Assembly: GCA_003135415.1 (NCBI GenBank)
Contig: PLBP01000030.1
Coordinates: 1-56,390 of the forward strand
DNA from: Hyphomicrobiales bacterium
GTDB taxonomy: Bacteria; Pseudomonadota; Alphaproteobacteria; Rhizobiales; Xanthobacteraceae
Direction: 5' to 3'
Length of the DNA: 56,390 nt
Shown here: piece by piece, positions 19,063 to 27,819 of the stretch
How the letters are laid out: each line of letters begins with the position of its first letter
Position numbering within the stretch: position 1 is the stretch's first letter
The notes under the pieces: model-generated
What the model was told of the DNA's origin: nothing
Seen by the model: only the letters and a program-made list of their open reading frames with translations
Databases searched by the model: none
Position numbers and translations under genes: made by a program

Positions 19063-20445
19063 ATGAGCTACGACGTTGCAGATTTGTTCACGCGGCACGA
19101 GCGCGAACGTTATGCGATGCACCTTCGTCATCTGAATGGGCAGATGGTCAAGGTATTGCAGACCATCGGCTACGACGTCGATTTTTGCCGCGGCAAGGGT
19201 CAATATCTCTACGATCGAGACGGCACTCGTTATCTCGATCTACTGAGTGGCTTTGGGGTATTCGCCATTGGACGCAATCATCCCGTTCTGCGCGAGGCAT
19301 TGAAAAGCGTTCTCGACGCAGAGCTTCCCAATCTTGTGCAAATGGATGTGTCGACGCTGGCCGGCATTCTGGCCGAGAGGTTGCTCGCGCGCGTGCCCTA
19401 CCTCGACAAGGTATTCTTCGCGAATTCCGGCGCGGAATCGGTCGAAGCGGCGATCAAATTTGCAAGGGCCGCGACCGGCCGGCCCGGGATCGTCTATTGC
19501 GAGCATGCATTTCATGGCCTCTCCTACGGCGCGCTGTCCCTGAATGGAGACGATGTATTCCGGAGCGGCTTCGAACCGCTGTTGCCCGATTGTTTCAGCG
19601 TGCCCTTCAACGACCTTCTTGCGCTGGAGAAGGCACTGCGTTCCCGGACGATGGCCGCGTTCATCGTCGAGCCTATCCAAGGCAAGGGTGTAACCCTGCC
19701 CGCCGACGACTATCTCAAGACTGCCGCGGATCTCTGCCGCCGGCACGGTACCCTGTTCGTCGCTGATGAAATTCAGACCGGGTTAGGCCGCACCGGGCGC
19801 TTCCTCGCGGTCGAACATTGGGGCGTTGAACCGGACATGGTTCTGATTGCCAAATCGCTGTCCGGCGGACACGTGCCCGTGGGAGCGGTGCTGGCAAGGA
19901 AACATATTTTCGAAAAAGTGTTCAATCGTATGGATCGGGCCGTCGTGCACGGATCGACATTTGCAAAAAATGACCTCGCGATGGCGGCCGGAATCGCAAC
20001 GCTCGACGTCCTCGGATCGGAAGGGATGATCGAGAATGCAGCACGCACCGGGGAATATCTATTGCGTGGGCTCGCTGCCATGACCGAGCGTTACGAATTG
20101 TTGCGAGAAGTCCGCGGCAAGGGGCTGATGATCGGTATCGAGTTCGGACCGCCAAAATCGTTCAAACTGAAATCGTCCTGGAATATCCTTGAGGCCGCAA
20201 ACAAGGGCCTGTTTTGCCAACTCATCACGATCCCGCTTCTTAAGGATCACAAGATTCTTTGCCAGGTTGCGGGGCACGCGAGCCACACCGTCAAACTTTT
20301 ACCGCCGTTCGTCATTTCCGATGCGGATTGCGATTGGATCCTGGACGCGTTCGATTCCGTCATCGCCGATAGCCATCGCGTGCCCGGCGCCATCTGGTCG
20401 CTGGGGAAAACACTCGCCGGCCATGCGATGCGGGCGAGCCGGTGA
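19063..20445 (+). CDS. hpnO: Hopanoid aminotransferase HpnO
   Basis: Class III PLP aminotransferase that aminates the C35 side chain to make aminobacteriohopanetriol. The cofactor site is complete: NSGAESVEAAIK (121-132), DEIQTGLGRTG (235-245) with D235 binding the pyridine nitrogen, and the Schiff-base lysine K264 in LIAKSLSGGHVP. A strong GAGGAAGG precedes the ATG. Length 460 fits HpnO rather than the shorter ornithine-type enzymes, and hpnG is immediately upstream. Outside this context the sequence could pass for a general omega-aminotransferase. Confidence 0.9.
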   Translation: MSYDVADLFTRHERERYAMHLRHLNGQMVKVLQTIGYDVDFCRGKGQYLYDRDGTRYLDLLSGFGVFAIGRNHPVLREALKSVLDAELPNLVQMDVSTLAGILAERLLARVPYLDKVFFANSGAESVEAAIKFARAATGRPGIVYCEHAFHGLSYGALSLNGDDVFRSGFEPLLPDCFSVPFNDLLALEKALRSRTMAAFIVEPIQGKGVTLPADDYLKTAADLCRRHGTLFVADEIQTGLGRTGRFLAVEHWGVEPDMVLIAKSLSGGHVPVGAVLARKHIFEKVFNRMDRAVVHGSTFAKNDLAMAAGIATLDVLGSEGMIENAARTGEYLLRGLAAMTERYELLREVRGKGLMIGIEFGPPKSFKLKSSWNILEAANKGLFCQLITIPLLKDHKILCQVAGHASHTVKLLPPFVISDADCDWILDAFDSVIADSHRVPGAIWSLGKTLAGHAMRASR

Positions 20446-20543
20446 GTACGCCCACGCTCTGGTCGCTGGCCTGGAAGCAGTTCATCTCTCAAAATAGCGC
20501 TGCAGTGGGCGGCCTTGGCGCCAAACGCGCGCAAGCTTACGCG

Positions 20544-21590
20544 TTAGGCTGCCTTTTCGTTGCCGGCGTAACAATCGCGCATCTCGCGGAATGAAATCAG
20601 CCGCTGGCGGCTTTCGTCCCACAGCACGAGCCGCACACAGCGGAAGCTTTCGATGAGCGTGAGCCGGCCGACGCGGCCGAGCTCCGGATAGTCACGGAGT
20701 ACGCTCGGCAAGCGGTAATATGGAATCTTGCTGCACAGATGATGGACGTGGTGGACGCCGATATTGGCGGTGAGCCAGCGCAGAATTTTCGGCAAGTCAT
20801 AATATGAGCTGCCGTGAAGGGCGGCCTCGTGCAGGTTCCAGCTACGCCTTTCGGCCCAGAAGGTGTCCTCGAATTGGTGCTGGACATAAAACAGCCAAAC
20901 CCCGAGCGAGGCTCCGAGCAGCATGATCGGAAGGTGCACGAGCAGAAACGGCCCGATGCCGACGAGCCACATCATCGCCGCGACAACGATCGCAATGCCA
21001 ACATTGGTCGCCATCGTGCTCAACCAAGGCATCCAGCCAGCGCGCATGAAGCCCACCGGCAGTCGAAATTGCAGAATGAAGAGATAGGCGGGCCCCACTC
21101 CGAACATGACGAGCGGGTGGCGGTAGAGGCGGTAGCCAAGCCGGCGCCAGCGGGAAAGGGCCAGATATTCGCGCACGGTCAGCGTGTCGATATCGCCGAT
21201 TCCACGGCCTTCGAGATTGCCGGAATTCGCGTGGTGAAGGGCGTGGGTGCGCCGCCAGAAATCGTAAGGCGTTAATGTCAGCACACCGAGCGCGCGCCCG
21301 AGCCAATCATTCGCGAGCCGATGCCGAAAGAAGGCGCCGTGGCCGCAGTCGTGCTGGATCATGAAAAGGCGGATGAGGAAGCCGGCGGTCGGGACAGCGA
21401 GTAAGAGGCATAGCCAATAGCCGACGTCGAGGGCTTTCCACATGAGAATCCATAAGAGCGCGAGCGCCCCGGCCGTAATCACGAGCTCCATGATGCTGCG
21501 CGCCCGGCTCGGCTCGCGATAGCGAACGAGGATCGGCGTCCATGCGCTCGCTTCAGGCGGATTTAAAAAGGATAGGTCTTTGTTGTGCAT
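20544..21590 (-). CDS. Membrane fatty acid desaturase (DesA/omega-6 type)
   Basis: Di-iron membrane desaturase that inserts double bonds into lipid acyl chains. All three histidine boxes are present: HDCGH (residues 80-84), HALHH (116-120) and HHVHH (280-284). Hydrophobic segments at about 38-52, 57-75, 165-180, 195-212 and 213-235 give the usual four-helix plan. The length of 348 matches bacterial acyl-lipid desaturases. It is transcribed alone toward the end of hpnO. The C-terminal region RLTLIESFRCVRLVLWDESRQRLISF is typical of delta-12-like family members. Regiospecificity cannot be read from sequence. Confidence 0.9.
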   Translation of the reverse strand: MHNKDLSFLNPPEASAWTPILVRYREPSRARSIMELVITAGALALLWILMWKALDVGYWLCLLLAVPTAGFLIRLFMIQHDCGHGAFFRHRLANDWLGRALGVLTLTPYDFWRRTHALHHANSGNLEGRGIGDIDTLTVREYLALSRWRRLGYRLYRHPLVMFGVGPAYLFILQFRLPVGFMRAGWMPWLSTMATNVGIAIVVAAMMWLVGIGPFLLVHLPIMLLGASLGVWLFYVQHQFEDTFWAERRSWNLHEAALHGSSYYDLPKILRWLTANIGVHHVHHLCSKIPYYRLPSVLRDYPELGRVGRLTLIESFRCVRLVLWDESRQRLISFREMRDCYAGNEKAA

Positions 21591-21868
21591 TTGGACAAGC
21601 CGATCAGTGACAGTCTCGAATCAGGGATTTACCGACCCTAGCGCTAATTCGGTCGATCTCGTTTTAATTTGCTCGTATTCGATCGATCCGTCGCGCGGAA
21701 TGCGGCCGTTTCCGCATATTTGATAGGATTGGGTGGGTTCCATCTGCCAGATCAGTGGGTTGCAGGTTGGGGTTCTAGCGCGTCCGCTAATCCTCCGCCA
21801 GCCTCGAAGTAGAGACGAGGCGAGGGCGCTGCGTTTCGCTCGCGGCCCCGCTTTGGCGATCTTCGCTG

Positions 21869-22057
21869 TTATTTCTTGATGTCGCCTTTTTTTTCACCGG
21901 CTTCGGGGAAGATCCACATCGCGATCACCATGAAGATCGCGGTGCCGATGATGAAGTGGCCGAATTCCGGCCGCACCGGCGAGTGGCTCCAATAGGCGAG
22001 CACGCCCGCGACGATCAGAAGGACGATCGAAACGACGGTCTTGACGTCGTTTGGCAT
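21869..22057 (-). CDS. Small two-helix membrane protein
   Basis: 62-residue protein with two hydrophobic segments, about residues 7-22 (VVSIVLLIVAGVLAYW) and 34-50 (FIIGTAIFMVIAMWIF), ending in a charged tail EAGEKKGDIKK. GGGAG lies about nine bases before the ATG. It is 21 bases downstream of the fatty acid hydroxylase-like gene on the same strand and probably co-transcribed with it. I do not recognise the family; an accessory role to the membrane hydroxylase is only suggested by position. Confidence 0.65.
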   Translation of the reverse strand: MPNDVKTVVSIVLLIVAGVLAYWSHSPVRPEFGHFIIGTAIFMVIAMWIFPEAGEKKGDIKK

Positions 22058-22078
22058 GGCAAACTCCCGTCTGGCCGC

Positions 22079-22849
22079 TCAGTCAGCGCCGACGGGCGCC
22101 GCCGCGGCGATATCGGGCCGCTTGGGCGTGCCGCGCAGGTTTTTTCTCAGATGGCTTGTATCGTACCCGTTCAACAACGTTCCGATCAGCCCGCGTTTGA
22201 CATCGGAGGTGCCGAACAGCCAGTCGGCGATGGGGAAGGTGAGGTTCATGTTCACTTCCATCATCAGCCGCCCGTTGTGATGCGCGGTGTGGTGGCGGCG
22301 CAGCGTGTTCACGAAAGGACAGTTGCGCACGAACCAGTTCTCGTCGACGTGGCAGCAAAAGTGCATGAACTCGTAAATGAGGTACATGCCCGTGGTCACG
22401 CTCATGAACAGCCAGCCGACATTGGGTGAAAACAGCGCGCCGAGAACGAGCGCCGCCGGCAGCGACATCAGGATGAAGACGACAAGCGCGTAAGGCGGAA
22501 ACACGGTCACGCGCCAATCCTTGTGGTCGCGGAAACGCATTTCTTCGTCGGTAAAGAACTGATGGTGGTTGAGCGTGTGGCGCTCGTAGACGGCGCGGAG
22601 CCCCTTGATGTTCACCGGCCGGTGCATGACGTATTTGTGCACGGCCCACTCGAACAAATTCGTGAACAGGAAGGTGACCGGTACGGTCAGCCATTCGAGC
22701 GGCGTCACGTTGTGGATGTGCTGGACGTAAATGTAGAAAGCGGCCGCACCCATCGCGTAGATGATCACGATGTGGAAATAGCCGTCGTACCAGCCGATGA
22801 TCCGGGAGCGGTATTCCTGGCGGAATGTCTTTTGCCGTTCGCTGATCAT
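22079..22849 (-). CDS. Fatty acid hydroxylase/sterol desaturase superfamily protein
   Basis: Di-iron integral membrane oxygenase. The histidine clusters are HKYVMH (71-76), HTLNHH (91-96), HFCCH (163-167) and HHTAHH (186-191), matching the superfamily pattern. Hydrophobic helices are at about 25-42, 52-70, 118-140 and 143-162. Length 256 is normal. It is followed by the 62-residue membrane protein. This superfamily includes sterol C4/C5 oxidases, carotenoid hydroxylases and alkylglycerol and fatty acid hydroxylases; with no sterol genes here, an acyl chain or hopanoid-related lipid is possible but unproven. Confidence 0.85.
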   Translation of the reverse strand: MISERQKTFRQEYRSRIIGWYDGYFHIVIIYAMGAAAFYIYVQHIHNVTPLEWLTVPVTFLFTNLFEWAVHKYVMHRPVNIKGLRAVYERHTLNHHQFFTDEEMRFRDHKDWRVTVFPPYALVVFILMSLPAALVLGALFSPNVGWLFMSVTTGMYLIYEFMHFCCHVDENWFVRNCPFVNTLRRHHTAHHNGRLMMEVNMNLTFPIADWLFGTSDVKRGLIGTLLNGYDTSHLRKNLRGTPKRPDIAAAAPVGAD

Positions 22850-22957
22850 GTCATCCTCCGTCTTGAGCTTTTGCCGCGCGGGCTATCTGATATATTACAA
22901 ATCTATCACTACCGGTAGGCCCGTCAACCGCTGTGGAAATCGCGGCGGCCAAGCGGT

Positions 22958-23272
22958 TCATCGCTTTTCGATGCCTTTGATCGCCCGGTCGATTTCGTCG
23001 CCCTTCAACACCCAGTCCTGGTCGAAATTGGCGACGACCGATTTCATGAACGGCTCCGAGAGACGAAGCGCGCGCTCCTTGTCGCCGAGATAATCGACCA
23101 GGATCGCGAGTGCCAACTGCTGCGGGCTTTCGCCTTCATAGGTCCATTCGAAGCCGTATTTGGTGAAGCGCTTGACCTCATAGTGCTCATCGAGGCGCTT
23201 GTCGTCGGCGGTGACGACGAGTCCGTCGATGGTGCGCTTTCCTTCATAGGTTTTCATTTCAGCCTCGGCCAT
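22958..23272 (-). CDS. DUF6166 family protein
   Basis: 104-residue soluble protein. The pattern KTYEGKR...VTADDKRLDE...FEWTYEGESPQQLALAILVDYLGDKERALRLSEPFMKSVVA resembles the small family annotated as DUF6166, with the core LALAIL helix and a flanking phenylalanine-rich strand. Its start overlaps the 3' end of the gntR gene by 14 bases, so it is the last gene of a panB-like/gntR/DUF6166 operon. No function is known. I see no membrane segment or signal peptide. Confidence 0.65.
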   Translation of the reverse strand: MAEAEMKTYEGKRTIDGLVVTADDKRLDEHYEVKRFTKYGFEWTYEGESPQQLALAILVDYLGDKERALRLSEPFMKSVVANFDQDWVLKGDEIDRAIKGIEKR

Positions 23273-23945
23273 TCACCGTCGCGCGCGTGAAGCTCGCGAT
23301 GTAATCGAGAAGGTGGTCGGATGCTTTCGCGGCGCGCGCGGGCTCGCCCTTGGCGATCGCGCGCGCCTGCTCCGCATGGAGCCGGGCGCAAAGCGGCAGG
23401 TCGGCCGCCTCCTTGTAATGCAAATACCAAAATCGCCGCGACAGGCCCTGCAACAGTTTCATCGCGCGCGCGGCGTAGTCGTTATGTGCGGCTTCAATCA
23501 TCAGCTGATTGAGGTCGCGGTCGAGCCGCATGAAGGCGATGTCGTCATTGGCCTTGCCCGCCTGGTCCATGGCGCGCGCGGTTTCCAGGAGCCGCGCGCG
23601 CTCTTCTTTGGTCGCGCGCTCAGCGCCGGTGACAGACAAAAAGCGTTCGAGTTCGCGACGAACTTCGAGCACGAGCAGTTGTTGTCGGGGGTTGATCTCG
23701 GAGACGAGAATGCCCTTGCGCGGCAAAATCCTGACGAGACCTTCAAGCGCGAGGCGTTGCAGCGCCTCGCGGATCGGCGTGCGCCCGATCTTCAGCGTCG
23801 CCGAAAGCGATTGCTCCGACAACACCTCACCGGGCTTGAGCCGGAGCGTAACGATCCGCTCCTCGATCTGGCGGTAGGCGAGATCGGTCAAAGTCTCGAC
23901 TGACCGGAGCGGGCTGCCTCTGGGGATCGCCACGTGTTTGGTCAT
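23259..23945 (-). CDS. GntR family (FadR/FCD type) transcription regulator
   Basis: DNA-binding repressor or activator. The N-terminal winged helix has LTDLAYRQIEERIVTLRLKPGEVLSE, then IGRTPIREALQRLALEGLVRILPRKGILV, the classical GntR recognition region. The C-terminal FCD ligand domain follows, with DRDLNQLMIEAAHN and the metal-coordinating-type LHAEQARAIAKG. I choose the ATG at 23945 with GGGAG upstream; a GTG at 23966 is also in frame. It lies a short distance after the PanB-like gene and is probably regulated together with it, perhaps controlling that operon and the divergent genes at 25 kb. Confidence 0.88.
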   Translation of the reverse strand: MTKHVAIPRGSPLRSVETLTDLAYRQIEERIVTLRLKPGEVLSEQSLSATLKIGRTPIREALQRLALEGLVRILPRKGILVSEINPRQQLLVLEVRRELERFLSVTGAERATKEERARLLETARAMDQAGKANDDIAFMRLDRDLNQLMIEAAHNDYAARAMKLLQGLSRRFWYLHYKEAADLPLCARLHAEQARAIAKGEPARAAKASDHLLDYIASFTRATVNGRG

Positions 23946-23968
23946 CGCTCGGCTCCCAGCGGCCACTG

Positions 23969-24916
23969 TTAAATCTGCCGGCGCTTTTGCACGAGAGCCG
24001 CGAATTTCTCGTATTCGGGCTCGTTCACCCCGTAAGAGTGGTCGTCGTCGGGGAACGCGCCTTCCTTCACTTCTTTCACGTAGCGCTTGATGCCGTCGAC
24101 CGCGACTTCGGTTAGCTTGGTGTAGCGCTTGGTGAATTTCGGCTTGAAGTCGGTGAACACTCCCAAAAGGTCGTAGCAGAGGAGAATCTGCCCGTCGGTG
24201 CCGACGCCGGCGCCGATGCCGATCGTGGGGATCGTCAACTGCTCGGAAATGAGCTTGGCGATTTTCGCCGGGACCGCCTCGAACTCGAGCATGAAGCAGC
24301 CGGCGTCCTCGATCGCGAGCGCGTCTTCGAGAATCTTCATCGCCGCCTCGGCCGTCCGGCCCTGGATCTTGAAGCCGCCGAACATCGCGATCGTGTGCGG
24401 CGTGAGGCCGATATGCGAGGCGGTGGGAATGCCGGCGTCAACCAGCGCGCGCAGGATGTGGGCCTGCGATTTGCCGCCTTGCGGCTTTACGGCGTCGGAG
24501 AGCGCCTCTTGCATGAAGCGCGAGGCATTGGTCAGCGCGCGATCGATCGTGTTGTAGCTCTGATAGGGCATGCAGCCGAGCACGAAGGTGTTGGGCGCGC
24601 CGCGCCGCACCGCCTGCGAATGCAGGATCATCATGTCCATGGTAGCCGGGATCGTGCTCGGATGGCCGTGGGCGACCATGGCGAGGCTGTCGCCGACGAC
24701 CGCGACATCGACGCCCGCCATCTCGGCCCATTTCGCCGAGGTGTAGTCGGGCACCGACATGTAGACCATTTTCTCGCCGGTCTTTTTCGACTCGCGGATT
24801 TCGGTGATGGTGCGTTTTTCGCGTTTCGTATCGCCGCTCGCGGAGTCGTTCTTCTTGTGTGATAGGGAGGCGGGCTCGCCCGTCTTCGACTTCGCCTCGA
24901 CCGGCTTCGACATCAA
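23969..24916 (-). CDS. PanB-like (ketopantoate hydroxymethyltransferase family) protein with altered metal site
   Basis: Member of the PanB family of TIM-barrel enzymes: VVGDSLAMVAHGH (73-85), RRGAPN (104-109), SHIGLTPH, FGGFKIQGR, LEFEAVP and PTIGIGAGVGTDGQILL line up with PanB. D76 (equivalent to E. coli D45) and the catalytic glutamate of the EAVP motif are kept. However, the second magnesium aspartate of PanB (ADLPF) is C115 in GCMPY and the third ligand (KIEGG) is Q146 in KPQGG. There is also a Lys/Ser-rich N-terminal extension of about 35 residues. No panC or panD is adjacent. I therefore call it a PanB homologue and not a confirmed pantothenate enzyme; it may act on another 2-oxo acid. 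Confidence 0.8.
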   Translation of the reverse strand: MMSKPVEAKSKTGEPASLSHKKNDSASGDTKREKRTITEIRESKKTGEKMVYMSVPDYTSAKWAEMAGVDVAVVGDSLAMVAHGHPSTIPATMDMMILHSQAVRRGAPNTFVLGCMPYQSYNTIDRALTNASRFMQEALSDAVKPQGGKSQAHILRALVDAGIPTASHIGLTPHTIAMFGGFKIQGRTAEAAMKILEDALAIEDAGCFMLEFEAVPAKIAKLISEQLTIPTIGIGAGVGTDGQILLCYDLLGVFTDFKPKFTKRYTKLTEVAVDGIKRYVKEVKEGAFPDDDHSYGVNEPEYEKFAALVQKRRQI

Positions 24917-25002
24917 TTTTCCTCGGGCTTTCCCCGCGGCGCTTGCGACGGCCGCTGATATATGTCTCGTATGTTAGAGAATTGCATTTCAATCGGTCAA
25001 GC

Positions 25003-25371
25003 ATGTCGTTCTACGCCTGGTTCGATCTCTTTCTCTTTATGGGTCTATTTGCTGCGGCGAGCCTGCACGGGCTTGCCGCCAGCGGGCAGTTTCCGCGCGA
25101 ACATCGCGCCGCATCGCTGCAATCGGCGGCGGGCGCCGCCATCCTGTTCGGCTCCATCGCCGTGACGCTGCTCTCGCTCGTGGCGGGCCTCCGCTTCGCC
25201 TGGCAAACAATTCCGTGGTATGCGGCGGTGATCGGGGGCGGTGCTCCAGTCTTGTTCGCGCCGCTTCTGTTGCGGCCTTTGCCCGATCCATTCGTCAACG
25301 GCCGCGCCGCCTTGCTTGCCTTTTCCGCCGTCGCCGCCGCCATCGCGCTCGTAATGTTGAAGCTTTCTTGA
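25003..25371 (+). CDS. Small four-helix membrane protein of unknown function
   Basis: 122-residue protein starting MSFYAWFDLF, with about four hydrophobic helices (roughly residues 5-23, 43-62, 69-88 and 98-118). I pick the ATG at 25003; the open frame extends upstream but the longer N-terminus has shadow composition and covers the panB-like promoter. It is divergent from the PanB-like gene and 13 bases upstream of the EamA gene. No domain is recognised. It may be co-transcribed with the broken EamA gene. Confidence 0.6.
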   Translation: MSFYAWFDLFLFMGLFAAASLHGLAASGQFPREHRAASLQSAAGAAILFGSIAVTLLSLVAGLRFAWQTIPWYAAVIGGGAPVLFAPLLLRPLPDPFVNGRAALLAFSAVAAAIALVMLKLS

Positions 25372-25384
25372 CGGATCGCAATCC

Positions 25385-26311
25385 ATGAGCGTCGATCAAA
25401 AGAGTGTTTCCGCCGAAAACGACCGCGCCGCGAGCGGGCTTGCCGGCAATCCTTACATCCTGCTCGCGTTCGCCTCGCTGTTCTAGTCCGGCAATCACAT
25501 CGTCGGGCGCGCGATCGCCGGCATCGTGCCGCCGATCGGCATTTCGACGGCGCGCTGGCTGTTGCCCGCGATCGTGTTGTGGCCGTTCGCGCGGCCACAT
25601 CTCGAGCGCGACTGGCCGCGGATCAAGTCGCATTGGCGGCTTTTGCTTTTCCTCGGCGTCACGGGCGGCGCCATCTTCACCGTCGGCCAATATGTCGGCC
25701 TGCAATACACGACCGCCCTCAACGTCTCAGTGCTGAATTCGCTGACGCCGATTTTCATCGTCGCCTGCGGCGCGCTGATTTTCCACCACCGCTTGAAGCC
25801 GCTGCAATATATCGGCATCGCGACGTCGCTCTGCGGCGTGCTGACGATTGTCACCAAATTAGAACAGCGCACGCTCTTTGATCTCACGTTCAACCGCGGC
25901 GACATCATCATCGTCGCCAATATGGCGCTGATGGGGGTTTACTCCTCGTATCTCCGCCGCCTGCCGGCGCTGCACTGGCTCTCGTTCATTTTCGTGCTGG
26001 AGCTCGTGTCCGCGCTCTGCACGCTGCCGTTCGCGCTGTGGGAGCATGTTTCGGGCATCGTCTTTCAGCCGACCTGGCTCACGCTTTTCGCGGTGCTCTA
26101 TGTCGCGATTTTTCCGAGCGTGATTGCCTATGCGGCCTGGACGCGCGGCGTCGAACTCATCGGCTCCAATCACGCCGGGCCTTTTTTGCATCTGATCCCG
26201 CTCTACAGCGCGCTGTTCGCGAGCGTCTTCTTGGGCGAGCAGCTGATGGTCTATCACGCGGTCGGGTTTGCTCTCATTTTGACCGGGGTTTGGCTCGCCG
26301 CCCGCAAGTAA
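25385..26311 (+). pseudogene. EamA/DMT-family permease interrupted by an in-frame TAG
   Basis: Ten-helix drug/metabolite transporter with two EamA repeats. Reading from ATG 25385 gives MSVDQKSVSAEN..., then LLAFASLF followed by TAG at 25484-25486 and SGNHIVGRAIAG in the same frame, continuing to the stop at 26311. DMT proteins normally read LFWSGN or LFWAGN here, so codon 34 looks like TGG (Trp) changed to TAG. The remainder is intact, including PLQYIGIATSLCGVLTIV and the final LGEQLMVYHAVGFALILTGVWLAAR. A restart downstream would lack the first helix. It could be a recent nonsense mutation, a sequence error, or a readthrough site. Confidence 0.8.
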
Positions 26312-26370
26312 GTTCGGGGATTTCGCCGCGGCGCGAATTGTTGCAAGTTCGCGTGAGCAAGGAGTTCACA

Positions 26371-27330
26371 ATGGCGAAGAACACGCAAAAGATCGGCTGG
26401 ATCGGCATGGGCCGCATGGGCTTTCCGATGGCCGAGCGGCTGTTGAAGGCGGGCTACGACGTTTCGATCTGGAACCGTACGCGCGCCAAGGCCGAGCCGC
26501 TCGCCAAGGAAGGCGGCAAGATCGTCGATCATGTTTCGGAACTCGCGCATGTCGACGTGCTGTTCTCCATCGTGTCCACCGGCAAGGACCTCGACGAAAT
26601 CTATTTCGGCAAGAACGGGATCACGGCCAATGGCGGCAAGCTGCCGCCGATCTTCGTCGATTGCTCGACGATCGCGGTCGAGGAGTCGGCGAGCATCCGT
26701 GAAAAATTGGCTGCGCGCGGTATCGATTTCGTCGCGGCGCCCGTTTCCGGCAACGGCAAATGCGTCAAGGCCGGCAAGCTCTCCTCGGTGACTTCGGGAT
26801 CCGAGAAGGCGGCGCGCGCGGTCGAGCCGATCATCGAGACCTTCGCGCCGCGCGGCGTTTCCTATGTGGGCGAGGGCGATCTCGCGCGCATCTGCAAAAT
26901 CGCGCATAACGTGATGCTCGGCGTCGTGATCGAAAATCTGTGCGAGATCACGCTGCTCGCGGAAAAGGCTGGGGTGCCGCGCCACGCCTTCCTCGCCTTT
27001 ATGAATAACTCGGTGATGGGCTCGATCTTCACGCGCTACAAGTCGCCGGCGCTGGTCAATCTCGACTGGACCACCACTTTCACGCCGGAACTCCTGCGCA
27101 AGGATCTCGACCTCGGTCTCGAACTTTCGCGCGAATTCGACATGCCGATGCCGGTGACGTCGACCACGCGCGACGTCTTGCAGACGCATTTTGGCGCCGC
27201 CACGCTCAAACCCGATCCGGCAAAATATCTTGCCGGCGATTTCGCGGCCCTGTTGGAGACGCTCGCGCTCGCCGCCGGCATGAAGCTCACGAGCGAGAAT
27301 AAGAACATACCCACGGGCCTCGAGACCTGA
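26371..27330 (+). CDS. NAD(P)-dependent beta-hydroxyacid dehydrogenase (3-hydroxyisobutyrate dehydrogenase family)
   Basis: 319-residue oxidoreductase oxidising a 3-hydroxy acid or reducing a semialdehyde. The Rossmann motif is KIGWIGMGRMGFPMAERLLKAG (starting residue 7), the substrate-binding region is APVSGNGKCVKAGKLSSVTSG, and the catalytic lysine is K176 in ICKIAHNVMLG. The ATG has AAGGAG just upstream; the long open frame before it is a shadow of the EamA gene. Being 60 bases after the EamA frame, it may be the downstream gene of that operon. A homologous protein lies at 40.8 kb. Substrate is unknown; tartronate semialdehyde and 3-hydroxyisobutyrate are both possible. Confidence 0.87.
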   Translation: MAKNTQKIGWIGMGRMGFPMAERLLKAGYDVSIWNRTRAKAEPLAKEGGKIVDHVSELAHVDVLFSIVSTGKDLDEIYFGKNGITANGGKLPPIFVDCSTIAVEESASIREKLAARGIDFVAAPVSGNGKCVKAGKLSSVTSGSEKAARAVEPIIETFAPRGVSYVGEGDLARICKIAHNVMLGVVIENLCEITLLAEKAGVPRHAFLAFMNNSVMGSIFTRYKSPALVNLDWTTTFTPELLRKDLDLGLELSREFDMPMPVTSTTRDVLQTHFGAATLKPDPAKYLAGDFAALLETLALAAGMKLTSENKNIPTGLET

Positions 27331-27819
27331 TCCCAAGGCCGCTTCGTCCTTTTGTTTTCGAAAAATCGCGCGCCGGGAGGGGCGGGTAGGGCCATGTCTC
27401 ACTGATGCGGCCCAGGAGCCGCTCCCGGCGTGGCGTTCGTGAAGTGCCGCTGCGCTCGAGGCCCGAACGGGTGCCTCAGGCGGTCATCGCGGCAAGCTGA
27501 TCCGGTGGTGTCATTCAAACCTCCGTTTCGCTTGCGTGCCGTGCAGCGTTCCGAGACACGGCTGTCGGCGGTTTCCCGTCGACACTTCTAAGCTTGTCAC
27601 TCGTGCCGCCCGAGTCAAGGCAAGCGGCGGCGGGCCGGTTCAAATTTCGCGACGGCGGATTACGAATTTGTTTCGCCGCACGACGAAGGCGGCAAATACG
27701 TTGAATAGATGGAACGCGCGGCGGATGAGGAATTGTGGCGGCGACAAAATCCCCGCGATCCGCTATTCGTCACCGCTGCGACATCTTGTCTTGAGTGAGG
27801 TTCATGTGGTCAAATTCGG
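27331..27819. other. Intergenic region without a supported gene
   Basis: This 489-base gap separates the dehydrogenase gene from tctB. A 100-codon plus-strand frame at 27536-27838 has an Arg-rich composition unlike neighbouring proteins and runs into tctB, so I do not call it. From about 27680 a different frame reads protein-like around an internal stop (ELWRRQNPRDPLFVTA, within a 29-codon ORF at 27709-27798), which might be a relic of a small gene. The tctBA promoter should lie in the last 150 bases. No tRNA, hairpin terminator or repeat was convincing. Confidence 0.5.

Noticed and set aside
24917-25002. GntR operator upstream of the PanB-like gene
   Set aside because: The ATATGTCTCGTATG stretch is only loosely symmetric and no second copy was found.
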